32,259 nt of DNA, from positions 1 through 32,259 of the IMG/VR virus record IMGVR_UViG_3300007639_000009. The stretch is one strand, 5' to 3'. A program made the position numbers and the translations under genes. The notes beneath the pieces are model-generated. The model did not search any database and was not told the DNA's origin. It worked only from the letters and a program-made list of their open reading frames with translations. Positions 30,091 to 32,259 of the stretch are shown here, piece after piece; within the stretch, counting starts at the first letter, position 1; each line of letters opens with the position of its first letter. This DNA comes from a virus.

Positions 30091-30894
30091 TTATGCCCAA
30101 CTTACGTTTCCTGTGCCAGCGGTAAGTGTTGTTGTTTTAAAACCCCCAGATGGAGCCGCTGTCGTACCTGTTAAACCTGCACCGATAGTAATCGTCTTTG
30201 AATCTGGATATGTCAAAATAACTACACCTATAGAGCCATTACCTCCTCCAGCAGTGGGGGTCTGACATGATGGACCACCAGCACCACCGTTGCCTTTTCC
30301 TGAAGCAGACGCTCCTGTTTGGCTATTCGGACCTGCAGATGCTCCTGCTCCGTAAGTTGTTGTTCCATTACCATTTCTTAAACCATTATGTCCACCTGCA
30401 TTGTTGTAGTCGCCACTTGTATATGCTGCAGTTTGTCCAACATAATTCGTAGTAACGCTTACTGACCCAGTAGTAACATTTGTCCCACCGATTCCACTCG
30501 CTCCAAAACTCAGTGAGTTACCACCTTGCCCGCCACCAGCAGAAGATGAGGAAAAAATAGAGTCCCCTCCTTTTCCAACAGTTCTATGGTCTGAGTTGTT
30601 ACAGGCAGTTTGCCCTGCCCCAGCAACACCAACAGTTGTTGAATAATTCACAGAATCTGCTACTAAAAAATCTGCAACTAAATAGCCTCCGCCACTACCA
30701 CCGCCAGCCCATTGTGAATTACCAGTACCACCGCCTCCACCGCCGCCCAACAAAGTTACTGTTGCATTAAAAGGAACGTTTGGCCAGTTGCTTGCACCTT
30801 TTTCTCTTTGTTGGTCACGGATAGCCCAAATACCAGACGCAGCAGAAGTACTTACCGTCTTCTTCCCTCCGATAATTCCGCCGTTAGAACGCAT
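30091..30894 (-). CDS. Glycine-rich receptor-binding adhesin, copy D
   Basis: A 267-aa glycine-rich paralogue, the most diverged. The N terminus MRSNGGIIGGKKTVSTSAAS is followed by SNWPNVPFNATVTLLGGGGG and then glycine-rich blocks rich in Ser, Thr and Asn. The C-terminal module GVVILTYPDSKTITIGAGLT and 'SGGFKTTTLTAGTGNVSW' matches copies A-C, with Tyr-Pro replacing Arg-Tyr. It overlaps the 117-aa beta gene by one base and is followed by MAHYA copy B. This is the third copy of the order beta protein, glycine-rich adhesin. Confidence 0.72.
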   Translation of the reverse strand: MRSNGGIIGGKKTVSTSAASGIWAIRDQQREKGASNWPNVPFNATVTLLGGGGGGGTGNSQWAGGGSGGGYLVADFLVADSVNYSTTVGVAGAGQTACNNSDHRTVGKGGDSIFSSSSAGGGQGGNSLSFGASGIGGTNVTTGSVSVTTNYVGQTAAYTSGDYNNAGGHNGLRNGNGTTTYGAGASAGPNSQTGASASGKGNGGAGGPSCQTPTAGGGNGSIGVVILTYPDSKTITIGAGLTGTTAAPSGGFKTTTLTAGTGNVSWA

Positions 30895-31247
30895 TAGGCA
30901 ATAATCTCATAACTGCAAACTGCTTCTAATCTTGTATTTGCACTTGCTGTTAAACGGAGAGTGTCGCCCTCCTCTAAATAAATGGATTTAGAAATAACAT
31001 CCAATGTTGCATCTGCTGGAACCGCAACAGTTTTGGCAATATGATAAGCAGTAGAAGAACGGAATATATCTACGTTTACATCAGCCGTATTTGTGCCGTC
31101 AACATTTGATACATACAGAGCATTAACTTTTAATACCTGTCCGCTTGCAGCACTGTTCGTAACGATTGCTGTTGCAGAAGTTGTTACAGCAAGGACCGCT
31201 GTTTTGCCTGTGATTGTTGCTACGTTTACTATATTTGGTGCTGCCAT
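30894..31247 (-). CDS. Beta-rich fibre companion protein, copy C
   Basis: A 117-aa all-beta protein (TGKTAVLAVTTSATAIVTNS, VLKVNALYVSNVDGTNTADV, 'YLEEGDTLRLTASANTRLEA'). It is the counterpart of the 123-aa proteins in position, directly upstream of a glycine-rich adhesin gene, but more diverged in sequence. Features such as Y-SN-DGTN-ADV-VDI and EGDTLRLTAS are common in small aquatic-phage structural proteins. GGAGG precedes its ATG. Structural role inferred. Confidence 0.55.
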   Translation of the reverse strand: MAAPNIVNVATITGKTAVLAVTTSATAIVTNSAASGQVLKVNALYVSNVDGTNTADVNVDIFRSSTAYHIAKTVAVPADATLDVISKSIYLEEGDTLRLTASANTRLEAVCSYEIIA

Positions 31248-31250
31248 GAT

Positions 31251-32021
31251 TTATCCTCCGAACACTATTGACATTGCTATTGCTTTACCTGTCGTTACAC
31301 CCGCACTCCACTTTAACCCAGTGGCAGTACTTGTGTCAACAGTAAGCACTTGATTGTTGACTGCAGAAGATGATAATTTTGCAATAGTGTTATTAGCTGT
31401 TCCAACAAGCAAATCACCTTTAGCATCAATTGTATTTAATAACACATCAAAAGGTGCTTGACCAATTTCAACCCAAGCACTATCGTAATAAACATAAGCA
31501 GCCCCAGATGATGAATTAAACCAAATTTGTCCAGCCGCTGGTGCTGACGGTGCAGTATCTGAAATTACAGCAATACTTCCACCGCCACCAATTTCAATCC
31601 AATGAGAATCATAATAAATACTGGTAGCAGCAGCTGATGAATCAAACCATATTTGACCAGCAACAGGGCTTGATGGAGCAGAATCTCCAATATTTATAAC
31701 AGAAGGTTGCGCTCCAACTTCAATCCATTGACTTGAAGATCCATCTGCATAATAAACATAAGTCCCGCCGGTTGATGAATTAAACCAGATTTGACCAGAT
31801 ACAGGACTAGATGGAACTGTATCAGAGATAATAGCAGCAGTTCCTGATGTACCAATTTCAATCCAGTATGAGTCATAATAAACAAATGTTTGTGCTGTAT
31901 CTGAATTAAACCAAACCTGTCCAGCACTAGGTGAAGCCGGAGCATTACTGGAAATTGTTGCTCCACTTGCAACCGCTACATCAACTAAAGTTTGGCCGGT
32001 AAGATTAGGCATATTCAACAC
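31251..32021 (-). CDS. Fibre-like protein with four tandem GQIWF repeats
   Basis: A 256-aa protein. Residues 24-57, 66-103, 112-145 and 154-187 are four repeats of the pattern SDTAPSSPVAGQIWFNSSSG then YVYYDSHWIEIG, one with a small insertion. Each repeat looks like a small beta module with a conserved W and YYD, reminiscent of the W-GS-W module. The C terminus DAKGDLLVGTANNTIAKLSS then TGLKWSAG is a fibre segment also seen in the protein at 20814. The frame begins at GTG 32021, but ATG 32012 (fourth codon) is an alternative; neither has a clear ribosome site, so coupling to the upstream gene is likely. Confidence 0.72.
   Translation of the reverse strand: MLNMPNLTGQTLVDVAVASGATISSNAPASPSAGQVWFNSDTAQTFVYYDSYWIEIGTSGTAAIISDTVPSSPVSGQIWFNSSTGGTYVYYADGSSSQWIEVGAQPSVINIGDSAPSSPVAGQIWFDSSAAATSIYYDSHWIEIGGGGSIAVISDTAPSAPAAGQIWFNSSSGAAYVYYDSAWVEIGQAPFDVLLNTIDAKGDLLVGTANNTIAKLSSSAVNNQVLTVDTSTATGLKWSAGVTTGKAIAMSIVFGG
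31461..31952 (-). repeat. Four tandem approximately 40-codon coding repeats
   Basis: Four copies of a 34-38-codon unit lie within the 256-aa gene, separated by 8-residue linkers. Key residues are P--P--GQ-WF-S at the start and YY----WIEIG at the end. DNA identity is high enough to see, for instance repeated AAACCA-ATTTG-CCAGC and CATAATAAA blocks on the plus strand, so unequal recombination could change the copy number. Confidence 0.75.
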
Positions 32022-32259
32022 CGCTGACTGTAAATGTTACAGCATTGGCTGTTACCTGGTCTACATGTAATTTACTGTTTGCCGGGATGACTACTGAAGT
32101 GTTATAGAACACAACATTATTTGACAACACACTAACATTGCTCAAAATTTTATTATTAGCCGCAGGGGAAGCAGCACCTACAAGAATATGAATACTGCAC
32201 ACAGCGTTAGAGCCGGTTGTATTACAAAGGTTAATGTTTTTGATAATTGAATAATTTCC
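32005..32259 (-). CDS. Small beta-rich structural protein (5' end beyond window)
   Basis: The frame is open from the right edge to TAA 32007-32005, giving 84 visible residues; an internal GTG at 32202 is not likely to be the true start. The visible sequence starts GNYSIIKNINLCNTTGSNAV and ends VTFTVSGVEYA, with 'NVVFYNTSVVIPANSKLHVD' between. It is like the 102-aa protein at 24273, which ends VNFHISGMESA. It is probably a small fibre or collar protein belonging to the same family. The start codon lies outside the window. Confidence 0.6.
   Translation of the reverse strand, partial: GNYSIIKNINLCNTTGSNAVCSIHILVGAASPAANNKILSNVSVLSNNVVFYNTSVVIPANSKLHVDQVTANAVTFTVSGVEYA

Noticed and set aside
1-32259. 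CRISPR array, tRNA or insertion sequence
   Set aside because: No regularly spaced direct repeats with unique spacers, no cloverleaf-like tRNA sequence and no transposase motif were noticed. The visible repeats are coding (Thr, Gly, GQIWF, TAKI).

Overview
The window reads as a continuous stretch of one tailed-phage genome (or prophage). About forty genes all lie on the minus strand, packed end to end, and many are joined by TAATG or ATGA stop/start overlaps. No tRNA, rRNA, CRISPR array, insertion sequence or integrase was seen. The largest gap without a gene is about 100 bases (6844-6946) and holds a terminator. The DNA is AT-rich. A tape measure protein, a major tail tube-like protein and a frameshifted tail assembly chaperone pair, with no sheath gene seen, point to a long non-contractile tail (siphovirus-like). 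The host is probably an aquatic actinobacterium. I infer this from the Thr/Pro-rich 'TTTTTTVPPTTTTT' linkers, the PA14 and fibronectin-like exported protein, and the acidic helical repeats, which resemble surface proteins of planktonic Actinobacteria. No sequence search was run, so the host call is an inference.

In transcription order (right to left) there are four blocks. (1) 32259-19136 is a 13-kb receptor-binding cassette. It holds four glycine-rich adhesin-like proteins, short beta-rich companions, four proteins sharing a small N-terminal FP-SP/W-GS-W module, an Mtd-N-like fibre protein, a 920-aa structural protein, and a 681-aa spike with a pectate-lyase-like motif and a C-terminal S74 self-cleaving chaperone. 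(2) 19169-16732 holds a sulfotransferase-like protein and three different 2-oxoglutarate/Fe(II) oxygenases. (3) 16716-11556 is an envelope and lysis block: a small lipoprotein, a two-helix membrane protein, a staphylococcal-nuclease-like protein, a single-cluster ferredoxin, a giant exported PA14 protein whose last 64 residues look like a separately startable holin, a second small holin-like protein, and an M15 (VanY-type) endolysin with a peptidoglycan-binding domain. (4) 11523-1 starts with more small fibre or baseplate proteins and then runs through the connector and tail module: head-tail adaptor, stopper, gp10-like, tail terminator, a small unknown, major tail protein, terminator, gpG/gpGT chaperones, and a tape measure protein of more than 2000 residues cut by the left edge.

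The block order is unusual, because fibres, lysis and auxiliary enzymes lie upstream of the head-tail connectors. The most striking items are: the nested, strongly ribosome-bound holin-like gene inside the 955-aa exported protein; the fibre cassette built from re-used modules; the sulfotransferase plus triple-oxygenase cluster beside it; a phage ferredoxin with a CxxDxxC ligand pattern; and TATAAT boxes placed so close to starts that leaderless transcripts are likely.
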